Of a stretch of DNA of 64,000 nucleotides, positions 32,627-41,305 are shown piece by piece; positions within the stretch are counted from its first letter, which is position 1, and each line of letters starts with the position of its first letter. The stretch lies in NCBI GenBank assembly GCA_934635385.1, contig CAKTZI010000016.1:1-64000 (forward strand), given 5' to 3'. The DNA is from an uncultured Kiritimatiellota bacterium. Its GTDB lineage: Bacteria > Verrucomicrobiota > Kiritimatiellia > RFP12 > UBA1067. The notes under the pieces were generated by a model that made no database searches, was not told the origin of the DNA, and saw nothing but the letters and a program-made list of their open reading frames with translations. The translations under genes and the position numbers were made by a program.

Positions 32627-34486
32627 ATGATTATTCATCCATCAGCAAACGTTCGGCTCGCCGTCGCGGCTTTCTGCCTTTTGGCCTTCGTATCTGCGCG
32701 GGCGGAGTCGCTGCCGACGCTTCAGGACATCCGCGACTGGGTGGTGCGTTCGTTCGGCGCGAACCCGGCGACGCTTCACGCGGAACGGGCCCGCAAGCGG
32801 CTGGCGCTGGCCGAGCGGCTGGCGCGGCTGCCCGTGCAGACGGCGGTGGCGGAGGCGGAACGTCTGGAGTTCCGCCGGATGTTCGCGGAAATGAGGGAGA
32901 ACCTTGCGGTCGATCCCTCGTTCCCCGGCGTTGCGTCCGAGCGGCTGGACGTGCGCGCGTTCGGTGCGCGGGGTGACGGCGCCTCGGACGAGACGGCGGC
33001 TTTCGCGCGGGCGGCGTCTCACATTCGGACTTTGGCGGGCCGTCCGGTCGTGCTGGACGTTCCGGCCGGGACGTATCGCTTTGACTCGGTGACAAGCCCC
33101 GTGATCGGGAAGCCGGTGCATGTCGACTTCTCCGGTCTGACGAACTGCTGGATTCGGGGCGCATCGCCCGAGACGGTCACGTTCGTCTTCGGCGTCTATG
33201 ACCGAAGCGGCCTCTCCCTGAACCGCTCCGTCAACACGACGCTCTCCGGCGTGAACTGCCTGTATCGGGAAACGCCGTTTTCCCAATGCCGCCTAGAAAG
33301 CTACGATCCGGTGACGGACTCCGCCGAGGTCGTCTGGTGCCGGGGGACGCTTCGTCCCGACGACGCGCGTTTCCGGCGGCGGCCGCGTTCCCTGATCTGC
33401 GGCCTTTTCGACGCCGACGGACGAAAGGACTGGCGAGAAGGCGGCTCGCCGCGCTATTTCAGCCGACGGGCGGACGACCTTGGGAACGGGCGGTATCGCA
33501 TCTACTTTGACGCGACCTATGGCAAGCCGGGCGAATCGTTCGCGGCGAAAGCCGGCTCGTACCTCGTCATCCCCGACCGGGACAACGGCCTGCAGGGTGC
33601 CAATGCGTTCGAGAGCCGTCACTGCACGTTCGATCGCGTCTGGTTCCGGAATGCGCGTTCGAGCGCGATCACGGGGTTCGGCGCGGCCTATGTGACGCTG
33701 TTCCGCTGCCGCGTCCTGCCGAAGGACGAGACGCTGGTGCTGTCGACGAATGCCGACACCTGCTTCTGCGTGCGCGGCGCCTATCTCGCCCAGTGCGACT
33801 TCGGCGGCATGAACGACGACGGGGCGAATTGCCTGGGGCACGGGACGCTGATCAAGGTGCGGCTCGACGCGCACACGGTGGAGGTGGAGTCTCTGGAAGG
33901 GCGCGTCCGTCCGGGCGACGTCGTGCAGGTTGTCCGCTCGTCGGACGGGCATTTCCTCGCCGACTTGACGGTGCGCGCGGTCGCGGGGAAGCGTCTGACG
34001 TTCGCCGAACCCCTGCCGGACGGACTCGTCACGGTGGACGAGGTGGGTGGCCTTGACGCGGACGCCCGGCATCGGGTGGCGCTGGGGATCGGGCGGGTGA
34101 AGCGCACGGCCGACCTGCTGTATGCGCCGCTCGCCTGGGGCACGGGCTTTGTCGCCAGCGGCAACCGCATCCATGACCTTCGCGGCGTCGGCATCAACGT
34201 CCAGTCGCCGCACGCGCTCGTCGAGAGCAACGTCTTCACGCGGGTCGGCTGCGGCGTGAAGCTTTCCGGCCTGAACAACTGGTTTGAGGGGACGCCGCCC
34301 TACGACGTTGTCGTGCGGGACAACGTGTTTTCGGATTGCGGCGTCGCGATCCATTCCGTCTACACGGACATCAACGCCCGGTCGTCCGTCGACAGCCCCA
34401 TCACGGAAGTCGAGATCTTCGGCAATCGGTACGAGAATGTCGAACGGAAGCATCATCTGCTGAATTTCGTCGGTAAGGAGAACTGA
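32627..34486 (+). CDS. Secreted right-handed beta-helix (pectate-lyase-like) protein
   Basis: A 619-residue exported protein. A signal peptide (LAVAAFCLLAFVSARA) is followed by a helical stretch with many Arg/Ala (about residues 40-90). A glycosyl-hydrolase-28/pectate-lyase-3-type entry motif comes next (LDVRAFGARGDGASDETAAF) and then parallel beta-helix coils (FRNARSSAITGFGAAYVTLFRCRV, IHDLRGVGINVQSPHALVESNVF). Such proteins bind or cleave acidic polysaccharides, but I see no definite catalytic set. An ATG at 32618 is in frame but lies inside the -10 box, so 32627 is chosen. First gene of a five-gene operon. Confidence 0.8.
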   Translation: MIIHPSANVRLAVAAFCLLAFVSARAESLPTLQDIRDWVVRSFGANPATLHAERARKRLALAERLARLPVQTAVAEAERLEFRRMFAEMRENLAVDPSFPGVASERLDVRAFGARGDGASDETAAFARAASHIRTLAGRPVVLDVPAGTYRFDSVTSPVIGKPVHVDFSGLTNCWIRGASPETVTFVFGVYDRSGLSLNRSVNTTLSGVNCLYRETPFSQCRLESYDPVTDSAEVVWCRGTLRPDDARFRRRPRSLICGLFDADGRKDWREGGSPRYFSRRADDLGNGRYRIYFDATYGKPGESFAAKAGSYLVIPDRDNGLQGANAFESRHCTFDRVWFRNARSSAITGFGAAYVTLFRCRVLPKDETLVLSTNADTCFCVRGAYLAQCDFGGMNDDGANCLGHGTLIKVRLDAHTVEVESLEGRVRPGDVVQVVRSSDGHFLADLTVRAVAGKRLTFAEPLPDGLVTVDEVGGLDADARHRVALGIGRVKRTADLLYAPLAWGTGFVASGNRIHDLRGVGINVQSPHALVESNVFTRVGCGVKLSGLNNWFEGTPPYDVVVRDNVFSDCGVAIHSVYTDINARSSVDSPITEVEIFGNRYENVERKHHLLNFVGKEN

Positions 34487-34487
34487 A

Positions 34488-35150
34488 ATGAGAAAGTCCT
34501 TGTTGGTTGGCGCCGTCTTGTCCTTCATCGGCGCGCGGACGTCTGCGGCGCCGGTCGTCTCGCCGGTCGGCGTGCGCGTGGAACTCGGTGCGCACCGTTC
34601 CCTGCTGTTCGAGTCCGTCGGAAAGGATGCGGACACTTTGCCGCTGGACTGGCCGACGGCGGCGACGGAAGCCGAGGTGACCTTGACGCGGAAGGGGCGC
34701 GAGACGGTGCTGACGATAGACGATCGGTCGGTGTCGACGCTCACCCTCGCCGTGCCCGCCTCGTCCGCCGAAGAGGCGTGTGTCGTCGTGTCGGTGGCGT
34801 TTCGGGACGGCGATGGCAACGTCCGTCGGACAGACCGCGCCGTCGTCTACGCCGTGACCGGATTGAATGGTGCGGCGGCTCGGTTCGTCTCGCCGGAACT
34901 GTCGGCGTCGGACTGGGCGACATATGTCGAGAAGACCCCGGTGATCGCGACGCTGGCGGCGGATGATGCGGTCACGCGCAACGGCGAGACGGTCGCTCCC
35001 GTGCAGCCGGTCGTCTCCTTCTATCGGACGCTTGCGTGGGCGGCGCGTGGTGTCGTGACGTCTGTCGCCTTGACGTCGGCGGACGGCGCGTCTGTCTACG
35101 ATGTCGAACTTATGCGCATGGGCCCCGGTCTTGTGCTGGTCTTCAAGTGA
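34488..35150 (+). CDS. Secreted protein of unknown function
   Basis: A 220-residue product that begins with a signal peptide (MRKSLLVGAVLSFIGARTSA). The mature part is predicted all-beta with Val/Thr-rich strands, resembling an Ig-like or other structural exported domain; I recognise no family. It starts two bases after the previous stop, with TAAGGAG lying inside the end of that gene. A 17-base gap separates it from the SUMF1 gene. It has no visible enzyme motif and may be an accessory binding protein. Confidence 0.65.
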   Translation: MRKSLLVGAVLSFIGARTSAAPVVSPVGVRVELGAHRSLLFESVGKDADTLPLDWPTAATEAEVTLTRKGRETVLTIDDRSVSTLTLAVPASSAEEACVVVSVAFRDGDGNVRRTDRAVVYAVTGLNGAAARFVSPELSASDWATYVEKTPVIATLAADDAVTRNGETVAPVQPVVSFYRTLAWAARGVVTSVALTSADGASVYDVELMRMGPGLVLVFK

Positions 35151-35167
35151 GCGAAAGGAAAAAACGC

Positions 35168-36451
35168 ATGAAGAAGTCGGTTCTCTTTCTCTTGTCAGCC
35201 GCCGCCCTGTCCGTCTCGGGCGAACTCGCCGTGTCGGATGTGCGCGTCGCCTCGCGCCAACCGTGGGCCAATCAGGTGAAGGTGCGGTTCGCCGTCTCCG
35301 GCGTCACGTCCGAGACGGGCGCGAAATTCGGGTTCACGGCCTACGACGGCGAGACGAAGATCGGCGACATCGATCCCGCGAAGGTGTCGGGCGACGTCTA
35401 TGCGGATGCGGACGGCGTCTGCGAGGTGCTGATCGAGACGGCGGGGCTGCATCCGCTGGCCGATGCGCGCCGGGGGCTCCAGGACTTTCGCGTGGGCGTC
35501 GAGGCGTTCGAGACGTCGCCGATTCTCTACAAGGTCATCAACCTGGCGACCGAGCCGGGCACGCCGCATCACATCGTCTATCTCACGCGGGCGGACATCG
35601 AGGCGGGCACGCATCCCGGCATTCCCGGCGCGCTCGGCGGATTCGAAGTCAATCCCGTTCGCGGCGTCGACTCGTTCGTCTGGACGGGCGTGACCAACCG
35701 CGTCGCGACGAACAACCGCTACGTCAACGCACGGCTCGTCCTGCGGCGTGTGCCGGCGGGCACGTTCAGAATGGGGGCGGACGGCGTGGAAACGACGATT
35801 TCCAAGGGCTTTTGGATTGGTGTCTTTCCGCTTACGTGGGGGCAGTACGCGCATCTGGTCGGCGAGCCGACGGATGCCGATTTCGTCAACGTGCAGGTGA
35901 TGCCGGCGACGACGCTTCCGGCGCGTGGCCTGACCCTCACGTGGGACGCGATGCGCGGTGCCGCGTCCGTCTGGCCGCAGAACGGGCACACGGTCGATCC
36001 GGCGAGCGTGTGCGGGCTCCTGTGCGCAAAGACGGGGGAAGACGGCTTCGACCTGCCGACCGAGGCGCAGTGGGAGTGGGCCTGCCGCGCCGGCACGACG
36101 GGGACGCTTTACCGCGATGACGCGCCGCTCGACGCGCTCGGCAACTACGCCGCGAACGGCGGCAACGCGCTCGCGCCGCCGGGACGCTACTTGCCGAACG
36201 CCTGGGGGCTCTACGACATGATCGGCAACGTCTGGGAGCGCGTCCTCGACTGGGAGGGGCCGCAGAAGGGCGGTGTCGATCCGTGGGGCGCGCCGTCGGC
36301 GGCCTCCGGGCGGCGTCTCGTCCGAGGCGGCTGCAAGGCCAGCGGCGCGGCGAACTGCACGTGCGTGTCGCGGACGGCGGACGGCAACACCGTGCCCGAC
36401 AGGGGCGGTGACATCTACGGCTTTCGCCTCGTGCAGAACGGGCGGTGGTAA
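35168..36451 (+). CDS. Secreted SUMF1/FGE-domain protein, copy 1
   Basis: A 427-residue product with a signal peptide (MKKSVLFLLSAAALSVSG), an N-terminal beta domain (about residues 20-130) and a C-terminal formylglycine-generating-enzyme-like fold. Visible FGE blocks are LVLRRVPAGTFRMG, DLPTEAQWEWACRAG near 294, NAWGLYDMIGNVWERVLDW, and RGGCKASGAANC near 386, then GFRLVQ. Aligned with FGE, the second active-site cysteine is kept and the first is serine. Classical sulfatase activation is therefore unlikely; a binding role or a different oxidase-type reaction is possible. Its paralogue follows after 21 bases. Confidence 0.85.
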   Translation: MKKSVLFLLSAAALSVSGELAVSDVRVASRQPWANQVKVRFAVSGVTSETGAKFGFTAYDGETKIGDIDPAKVSGDVYADADGVCEVLIETAGLHPLADARRGLQDFRVGVEAFETSPILYKVINLATEPGTPHHIVYLTRADIEAGTHPGIPGALGGFEVNPVRGVDSFVWTGVTNRVATNNRYVNARLVLRRVPAGTFRMGADGVETTISKGFWIGVFPLTWGQYAHLVGEPTDADFVNVQVMPATTLPARGLTLTWDAMRGAASVWPQNGHTVDPASVCGLLCAKTGEDGFDLPTEAQWEWACRAGTTGTLYRDDAPLDALGNYAANGGNALAPPGRYLPNAWGLYDMIGNVWERVLDWEGPQKGGVDPWGAPSAASGRRLVRGGCKASGAANCTCVSRTADGNTVPDRGGDIYGFRLVQNGRW

Positions 36452-36472
36452 GCGGATTCGGAGGAACGGAAC

Positions 36473-37678
36473 ATGAAGAAGACTCTTTTGATTGCTGTCG
36501 GCGTGTGTGCCGCGTCTGGGGCGTTGGCCGCGCCCTCGGTTTCGGACGTCCTTGTCCGTCAGCAGTGGCCGTGGCGCAGTTCGATTCGGGTGGACTTTCT
36601 GCTGGACGGCAGGGGGACGTCCGACGTGAAGTTCGCGTTCACGGCCTATGACGGAGAGACGCGGCTCGGCGAGATTCCCGATGCGGCGATCGTCGGGGAC
36701 AAGTTCGCGGATCGGAATGGCCTCAAGACCGTGCTGATCGACCCCGCGCTCGTGCCGGCGCTCCGCGACGTCGGTCGCCTTTCGGCCTTTCGCCTGACGG
36801 TTTCCTGCACGGAGGTGGGCGAAGTCCTCTATAAGCTGATTGACCTCACGAAACGGCGCGGCGACGACGGGCACATCCGCTATCTCACGGCGGCAGACCT
36901 GAAGACCAATGCCTATGGGCTCTGGGCGGCTGATTTCGTGCCGGGCGTCACCTCCATCGCGTGGCCCGGTGTCGCGGCGGACAAGACCTACTGCCGCGAC
37001 ATCCTCGTCTTGCGCCGGATTCGTCCGGGGACGTTCGGCTTTGGCGCGACGGCCGTGCCGACGACGCTCACGCAAGGCTATTGGATCGGCGTCTTTCCCG
37101 TCACGGGCATTCAGTATGACACCGTTGCGCAGACGGCGGACAGCACGGCGGCGAACGAGAACCTGCCGAAGCGGCGGATCTCGCCGAACGCCCTGCGCGG
37201 CGCAGACCTGTCGTGGCCGCGCGACGGCCATCGGGTCGCGTCGGACAGCTTTTTCGGCAAGCTTGCCGCCTTGGTGGGGGAGGGCGGCTTCGACCTGCCG
37301 ACCGAAGCGCAGTGGGAATACGCCTGCCGCTCCGGGACGACCGACAATGCGATCTACCGAAGCGACAGGACGCTGGGCGAAGTCGCCGTCTTCGGGGCGA
37401 GCGGCTGTGCGGAGGTCGGCACCAAGTATCCGAACGCCTGGGGGCTCTACGACATGCTGGGGCTCGCGTGGGAGCATGTGCTGACGCGGTTCGACGCTGC
37501 GGGCGTGACGGGGGGCTTCGATCCGGTGGGGCCGGAGACGTCTGTCTGCACGGCGCGCGGCGGCTCTTTTGCCAGTGGCGCGGCGAATGTCTCCTGCGTG
37601 TCCCGCAACGGAGACGCGACAGTCGAGCATACGAGCCTGTACCACGGCTTTCGCGTCGTCCAGAACGAAAACTGGTGA
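36473..37678 (+). CDS. Secreted SUMF1/FGE-domain protein, copy 2
   Basis: A 401-residue paralogue of the preceding gene with the same order: signal peptide (MKKTLLIAVGVCAASGALA), beta domain containing KFAFTAYDGETRLGEI, then the FGE-like fold (LVLRRIRPGTFGFG, DLPTEAQWEYACRSG, NAWGLYDMLGLAWEHVL, RGGSFASGAANVSC, GFRVVQ). Here neither FGE active-site cysteine position holds cysteine in my alignment; a Cys sits two residues later. It looks like a duplicated, diverged binding or structural version. GGAGGAACGGAAC precedes the ATG. Confidence 0.83.
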   Translation: MKKTLLIAVGVCAASGALAAPSVSDVLVRQQWPWRSSIRVDFLLDGRGTSDVKFAFTAYDGETRLGEIPDAAIVGDKFADRNGLKTVLIDPALVPALRDVGRLSAFRLTVSCTEVGEVLYKLIDLTKRRGDDGHIRYLTAADLKTNAYGLWAADFVPGVTSIAWPGVAADKTYCRDILVLRRIRPGTFGFGATAVPTTLTQGYWIGVFPVTGIQYDTVAQTADSTAANENLPKRRISPNALRGADLSWPRDGHRVASDSFFGKLAALVGEGGFDLPTEAQWEYACRSGTTDNAIYRSDRTLGEVAVFGASGCAEVGTKYPNAWGLYDMLGLAWEHVLTRFDAAGVTGGFDPVGPETSVCTARGGSFASGAANVSCVSRNGDATVEHTSLYHGFRVVQNENW

Positions 37679-37707
37679 ATGCCGATTTCCGAATGAGAAG
37701 ACCCGCG

Positions 37708-39477
37708 ATGAGAAGTTTCCTTTTGCTGCTGTTGGTGACGCTGGCCGGGACGATCGCCGCCGAGACGCCCGTGTCGGCTCGTGTGCTCGTGGTCGGCGAC
37801 AATGAGGCGGCCTGTGTCGCCGCGCTTCAGGCGGCGCGCGACGGCGTGCGTAGCGTCGTGCTCGTCTCGGACTGCGAAATGCTGGGTGGCCAGTATTCGG
37901 CGCAGGGCGTCGGCCCTGTGGACGAGCGCGTGTGCATCGAGGGCCGTAGTCTCGACTTCCCGCGTTCGGGGATGGCGCTTGAAATCATCGAGGCGATGGG
38001 GGCCTACAACCAAGTCCGCTACGGGCGGATGTGGCCCGGCAACTGCTGGAGCGCCACCTGCACAATCGAGCCGCGTCCTGCCGCGCAGATCTTCGAGCGG
38101 CTGCTGGCCGAGGGCGGCGCGGCGCTTCGCGTGTATCGCGGACAGCGACCGGTCGAAGTCCTGAAGGCGGGTGACCGCATTCTCGGCGTGCGGTTCGACG
38201 GGGGGCTGGAAGTCCGTGCGGAGATCACCATCGACGCCAGCGACTGGGGTGACGTGATCCGCCTGGGCGGTGTGCGGCACTATTCGGGCGTCGATCCCCG
38301 GTCGCGCTTCGGCGAGGCCGACGCGCCGGAGGAGGTGGACGAGATCGGACGGATGGAGATGAACCCGATCACCTGGACGATGACGTTGGAGGAGAAGCCC
38401 GACGCGCGCCCGATTCCCCGTCCGGCGGGCTATGACCGGGACATCTTCGAGCAGGAGGACTTCTGGCGGGACGACGGAATCTTCGCGGAGCCGTATCCGA
38501 CCGGCATTTCGGCCGTTCCCTATACCCAGCGGCGACTGGTCGATGCGCGGCACTTCACGCTGAAAAACGTGGCCGGCGACAAGATCCAGCTGAATGCGAC
38601 GGTCATGGACTATCCGCTCTGTCAATGGCCGAAGCATGTGGCCGAACGGCTGGAGCGAATTCAGAGGGGGTCATCGACGCTCAATTTCGCCGAACTGCCG
38701 CACGAGGCGCGGCAGGTGGTGTATGCGGACGCCAAGCGCCGAAGCCTTCAGTATCTCTACTTTCTGCAGAACGACAACGTGAAGACGACGGCGCGGATGC
38801 GGAGGTTCGAGCTTTCGGACGAGTTTGGCACGGATGACCGTCTTCCGCCGAAACCCTACATCCGCGAAGGTCTGCGCCTCGCCGCCGTGAAGATGCTGAC
38901 GGCGAACGAGGTCGCCGTCCCGCAGGGCGGGCAGCCCGTCTGGGCGGAGTGCCCGGCGGACGCGGCATTTGGCTTCCAGTTCCACCTCGACTTCCATCCG
39001 ACGCGCCGCCGCTTTCGCGATCCGCAGAACAGGCCGGACGTCTGGACGCCGGAGCATGTCGGTGTGCGCAACTGGTCGCGTTCGGCGAACCGCTCGTTCT
39101 TCCCCTATGCGGCGTTCGTCCCGGAAAGTGCCGAAGGGCTGCTGGGCGCGGGCAAGAACGTCGGCGTTTCGAGTCTGGTGCAGTCCGCGCTTCGCCTCCA
39201 TCCGCAGATGGTGCTGTCCGGACAGTGCGCTGGCGCGCTGGCGGCGGCGGCGCTGCACGCGGGGCTGAGTCCGCGCCAGGTCGTCGCGGACGCGGCGCAC
39301 GTCCGCCGACTGCAGGCGCGGACGGTCAGTCCGCCGTCAGGACGCCCCGGCGTGGCGATCTGGGCGTGGCAGGATCTCGCGCCCGGCGATGCGGACTTCC
39401 GTGCGGCGAACATTCCGGTCGTGCGTCCGCGCCCCCAGCCGCCGACGAACATGTTCTGGCGAACGGCGGTGCGTTGA
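37708..39477 (+). CDS. Exported FAD-dependent oxidoreductase-like protein
   Basis: A 589-residue protein of the FAD-dependent oxidoreductase group (PF12831 type) common in PVC bacteria next to polysaccharide genes. It has a signal peptide (MRSFLLLLLVTLAGTIAA), then VLVVGDNEAACVAALQAAR near residue 26 where family members usually show a Gly-rich Rossmann motif, then MLGGQYSAQGVGPVDE. A C-terminal GKNVGVSSLVQSALRLHPQMVLSGQ block matches the family's second FAD contact. The degenerate glycine motif may mean altered cofactor use. ATG 37708 is chosen for the GAGAAG seven bases upstream; ATG 37693 is an in-frame alternative. Last gene of the operon. Confidence 0.8.
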   Translation: MRSFLLLLLVTLAGTIAAETPVSARVLVVGDNEAACVAALQAARDGVRSVVLVSDCEMLGGQYSAQGVGPVDERVCIEGRSLDFPRSGMALEIIEAMGAYNQVRYGRMWPGNCWSATCTIEPRPAAQIFERLLAEGGAALRVYRGQRPVEVLKAGDRILGVRFDGGLEVRAEITIDASDWGDVIRLGGVRHYSGVDPRSRFGEADAPEEVDEIGRMEMNPITWTMTLEEKPDARPIPRPAGYDRDIFEQEDFWRDDGIFAEPYPTGISAVPYTQRRLVDARHFTLKNVAGDKIQLNATVMDYPLCQWPKHVAERLERIQRGSSTLNFAELPHEARQVVYADAKRRSLQYLYFLQNDNVKTTARMRRFELSDEFGTDDRLPPKPYIREGLRLAAVKMLTANEVAVPQGGQPVWAECPADAAFGFQFHLDFHPTRRRFRDPQNRPDVWTPEHVGVRNWSRSANRSFFPYAAFVPESAEGLLGAGKNVGVSSLVQSALRLHPQMVLSGQCAGALAAAALHAGLSPRQVVADAAHVRRLQARTVSPPSGRPGVAIWAWQDLAPGDADFRAANIPVVRPRPQPPTNMFWRTAVR

Positions 39478-39505
39478 GCAGACGCGCCAACGCGAACGAA
39501 GTGTG

Positions 39506-39809
39506 TTTTAACGCAGAGCGGCCTGCGGCCGGGCGGTGCGAGGCGACAGGGAGTGTCGCTTCGTGCATTTCTGTCGGCTTCGTTGCCCCTTCTGGCGTCT
39601 GGGTTTAACGCAAATGTCGCAAAGAAAAGAGACACGAAGAGCGCAAAGACCTTTGTTGGCTGGGGGGCAGAGCCTTCGCGAGCTTTGCGTCAGAAACCTT
39701 TGCGACCTTTGCGTTAAGAAAGAGATACTGGGCGCAAGAAAATGTCGCCTATGATGCGAAGCGTTCCTCCCGCGACCTCCCCTTGCCCTGCGCAAGCGGC
39801 TCTGTGTTA
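39506..39809 (+). repeat. Composite palindromic repeat element, copy 1 (about 300 bp)
   Basis: Begins TTTTAACGCAGAGCGGCCTGCGGCC and ends CAAGCGGCTCTGTGTTA. Near its middle lies a second palindrome bounded by TTAACGCAAA and TTTGCGTTAA, rich in CGCAAAG/CTTTGCG units. The same ends and inner modules recur at 46317-46640 and 50837-51140, and without the inner part at 40806-41011. It fills the gap between convergent genes; 39478-39505 and 39810-39856 hold nothing else that I see. Confidence 0.8.
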
Positions 39810-39856
39810 GAAACATTTTCGCCTCGGAGGGGGCCGAAACGGCCCTTCGGGCGGTT

Positions 39857-40063
39857 TCAGCCTTTTAGCTGACGCATGGCTGCGTACAGGTACTCGCCGC
39901 TCTCGCGATAGAGGCCTGTCGCAGGGTCTGCCACCTTCTTGAAGAACGGACTGTGATAGAGCGCATCCATTGCCTCTTCAATAGAAAGGCCCTCGCGAGA
40001 GACGATTTCCGCGACGAGATCTTGGACGGCGAATTCAATCAACTGTCTGACTTCGGCTGACAT
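39857..40063 (-). CDS. Small third protein of the DUF3791/DUF3990 operon
   Basis: A 68-residue product (MSAEVRQLIEFAVQDLVAEI at the start, DPATGLYRESGEYL near the end). It overlaps the end of the DUF3990 gene by 29 bases in another frame. Small proteins with the D-x-E-T-G-L-Y-x-E-S-x-E-Y pattern commonly follow DUF3990 genes in gut bacteria, but I cannot name its family. It may be part of the antitoxin side. The frame is open much further upstream only as a shadow of the preceding gene. Confidence 0.65.
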   Translation of the reverse strand: MSAEVRQLIEFAVQDLVAEIVSREGLSIEEAMDALYHSPFFKKVADPATGLYRESGEYLYAAMRQLKG

Positions 40064-40550
40064 TTTCAATCCCAAGGAATCGCAACCGGCTGATGGCGCG
40101 TTGCGTGTGAAATGAATACTGGAAGTAGAGATGCTTGAATTGTAGGGCATCGACAAATGCGTCGAGCGTGATAAGTCCCTTGTCGAAGAGCCGGAATTGA
40201 AGTGACAGCTTGTCGTTTGCGATGGGGCCGACGACAACGTCGTACCGGCAGTCTCTGTTGTGGTCTTCCGCTTTGACATAACCGCGGCGATTGGCGCGGA
40301 CAAACAAGGCCCATTCCCGAGAAGGCGCAGGGAATCGTTTGGTGCGGAATCCCGGGGGAAGGTCTTCGTGAAATTCCAGACGAAGAACGACAGCCGTTCC
40401 GCCGAGCCTATCGACGCGCTGCAAGGCGGTCTTTCGCGCACATTCCAGCGAGTCTGAGGTGTAGAAGCCACGACCGAAGTCTTTTCCGGGAAGCCCTTTC
40501 GCAAGGTCTATCTGGCTAAAAGAGGCGCTTGTCCCATGATAGAGGATCAT
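40035..40550 (-). CDS. DUF3990 protein, ADP-ribosyltransferase-like putative toxin
   Basis: A 171-residue product starting MILYHGTSASFSQIDLAKG, then KDFGRGFYTSD. The Y-H-G-T/S and D-F-G-x-G-F-Y-T patterns are characteristic of DUF3990, which is related to ADP-ribosyltransferase folds and predicted to act as the toxin in DUF3791/DUF3990 pairs. The start overlaps the DUF3791 stop (ATGA), so the two are translationally coupled. Composition is less GC-rich than the core genes, consistent with mobility. Toxicity is family-level inference. Confidence 0.8.
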   Translation of the reverse strand: MILYHGTSASFSQIDLAKGLPGKDFGRGFYTSDSLECARKTALQRVDRLGGTAVVLRLEFHEDLPPGFRTKRFPAPSREWALFVRANRRGYVKAEDHNRDCRYDVVVGPIANDKLSLQFRLFDKGLITLDAFVDALQFKHLYFQYSFHTQRAISRLRFLGIENVSRSQTVD

Positions 40551-40771
40551 TTTAGTCTTCCTCCGTTTCGACGACAGACGGCGGAGAGATCGGAAAGGGC
40601 TTCTTCAATCGAATAGGCGTGCTCGACGGCATAATGGCGGTCGAGAAAGTCGATGCCTGCATGATTCCTCAAGTAGTCAAAGCCATCGACGTAAGTCAGG
40701 CCGTGCGCATCCGAGAATTCAGTTACGCAAGCAACAATGTAGTCGATTTTGTCTCGCACAGGTTGGCTCAT
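40547..40771 (-). CDS. DUF3791 protein, putative antitoxin
   Basis: A 74-residue product matching DUF3791: an N-terminal helix, YLRNHAGIDFLDRHYAVEHAYS in the middle, and IEEALSDLSAVCRRNGGRLK at the end. It is the first gene of a three-gene unit and is coupled to DUF3990 by a 4-bp overlap. Its ATG lies seven bases after TATAAT on the minus strand, so it is predicted leaderless. That could make the antitoxin's translation differ from the coupled toxin's. Confidence 0.8.
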   Translation of the reverse strand: MSQPVRDKIDYIVACVTEFSDAHGLTYVDGFDYLRNHAGIDFLDRHYAVEHAYSIEEALSDLSAVCRRNGGRLK

Positions 40772-40778
40772 GGTGGTA

Positions 40779-40787
40779 ATTATACCA
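40779..40787 (-). promoter_or_regulatory. Extended -10 promoter of the toxin-antitoxin-like operon
   Basis: TTTGG-TATAAT on the minus strand, then TACCACC and the ATG at 40771. Confidence 0.7.
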
Positions 40788-40805
40788 AATTCTGATGAGG
40801 AGGAT

Positions 40806-41011
40806 GAAACGCCCTTCGGGCGGCCTGCGGCCGGGCGGTGCGAGGCGACAGGGAGTTTCGCTTCGCGCCTTTCTGTCGGCTTCGACGCCCCCTCAGATTG
40901 TTTGTGTTAAGAAAAGAAAGAGATGCTGGGCGCAAGAAAGATTCGCACGTGGCACGAAGCGTTCCTTCCGCGACCTCCCCTTGCCCCGCGCAAGCGGCTC
41001 TGTGTTAAAAA
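40806..41011 (+). repeat. Composite repeat element, short copy
   Basis: Carries the GGCCTGCGGCCGGGCGGTG left portion, the GGCGACAGGGAGTTTCGCTTCG block and the CAAGCGGCTCTGTGTTA right end, but not the CGCAAAG palindrome. The left tip is altered. Confidence 0.75.
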
Positions 41012-41030
41012 CATAAACGACCTACCCTCA

Positions 41031-41060
41031 TTGACGTGGGAGGGTTGCAGATGATATACT
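41031..41060 (+). promoter_or_regulatory. Promoter-like sequence before a gene remnant
   Basis: TTGACG (41031-41036), an 18-base spacer, TATACT (41055-41060). No intact gene follows; a 13-codon ORF at 41078 and the remnant at 41164 are all it could serve. Confidence 0.55.
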
Positions 41061-41122
41061 CCCCTCTTAGAGGTCTCATGCCAGTGGCCTGTGACCTGTG
41101 CGTTACGTTAAAGAAGTAGTTT

Positions 41123-41147
41123 GAAACACAGAGCGGCCTGCGGCCGC
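41123..41147 (+). repeat. Left-end fragment of the composite repeat
   Basis: AAACACAGAGCGGCCTGCGGCC matches the left tip of the larger elements and stops there. Confidence 0.65.
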
Positions 41148-41163
41148 CATGAAACCGAACAAC

Positions 41164-41253
41164 ATGAAAAAGAATATGCATCTGCAGAGAACCAAGAGAA
41201 TCGTGGCGGTCGCGGGACTGCTGGCGGGTGCTGACGACGGGCGAGCCAAGTGA
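41164..41253 (+). pseudogene. Remnant 5' end of a secreted-protein gene
   Basis: A 29-codon frame reads MKKNMHLQRTKRIVAVAGLL, the start of a signal peptide, then stops at 41251. It lies between repeat fragments. The likeliest reading is the 5' stub of an exported-protein gene cut by repeat insertion, but no downstream remainder is recognisable. It could also be a chance ORF. Confidence 0.35.
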
Positions 41254-41305
41254 GGTTCGGCCGTTTTCCGTCAGCTTCGCCGCCCCATCAGACAACTCTG
41301 TGGCT

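Noticed and set aside
35168..37678. SUMF1-fold genes as targets of a diversity-generating retroelement
   Set aside because: C-type-lectin/FGE folds are common retroelement targets, but no reverse transcriptase and no near-copy template repeat of either 3' end is visible here. A distant element outside the window cannot be excluded.
39508..39816. Open frames inside the repeat elements that look like small proteins
   Set aside because: They arise because the elements lack stops in some frames. The translations are just the repeat units, and the reading frame differs between copies.
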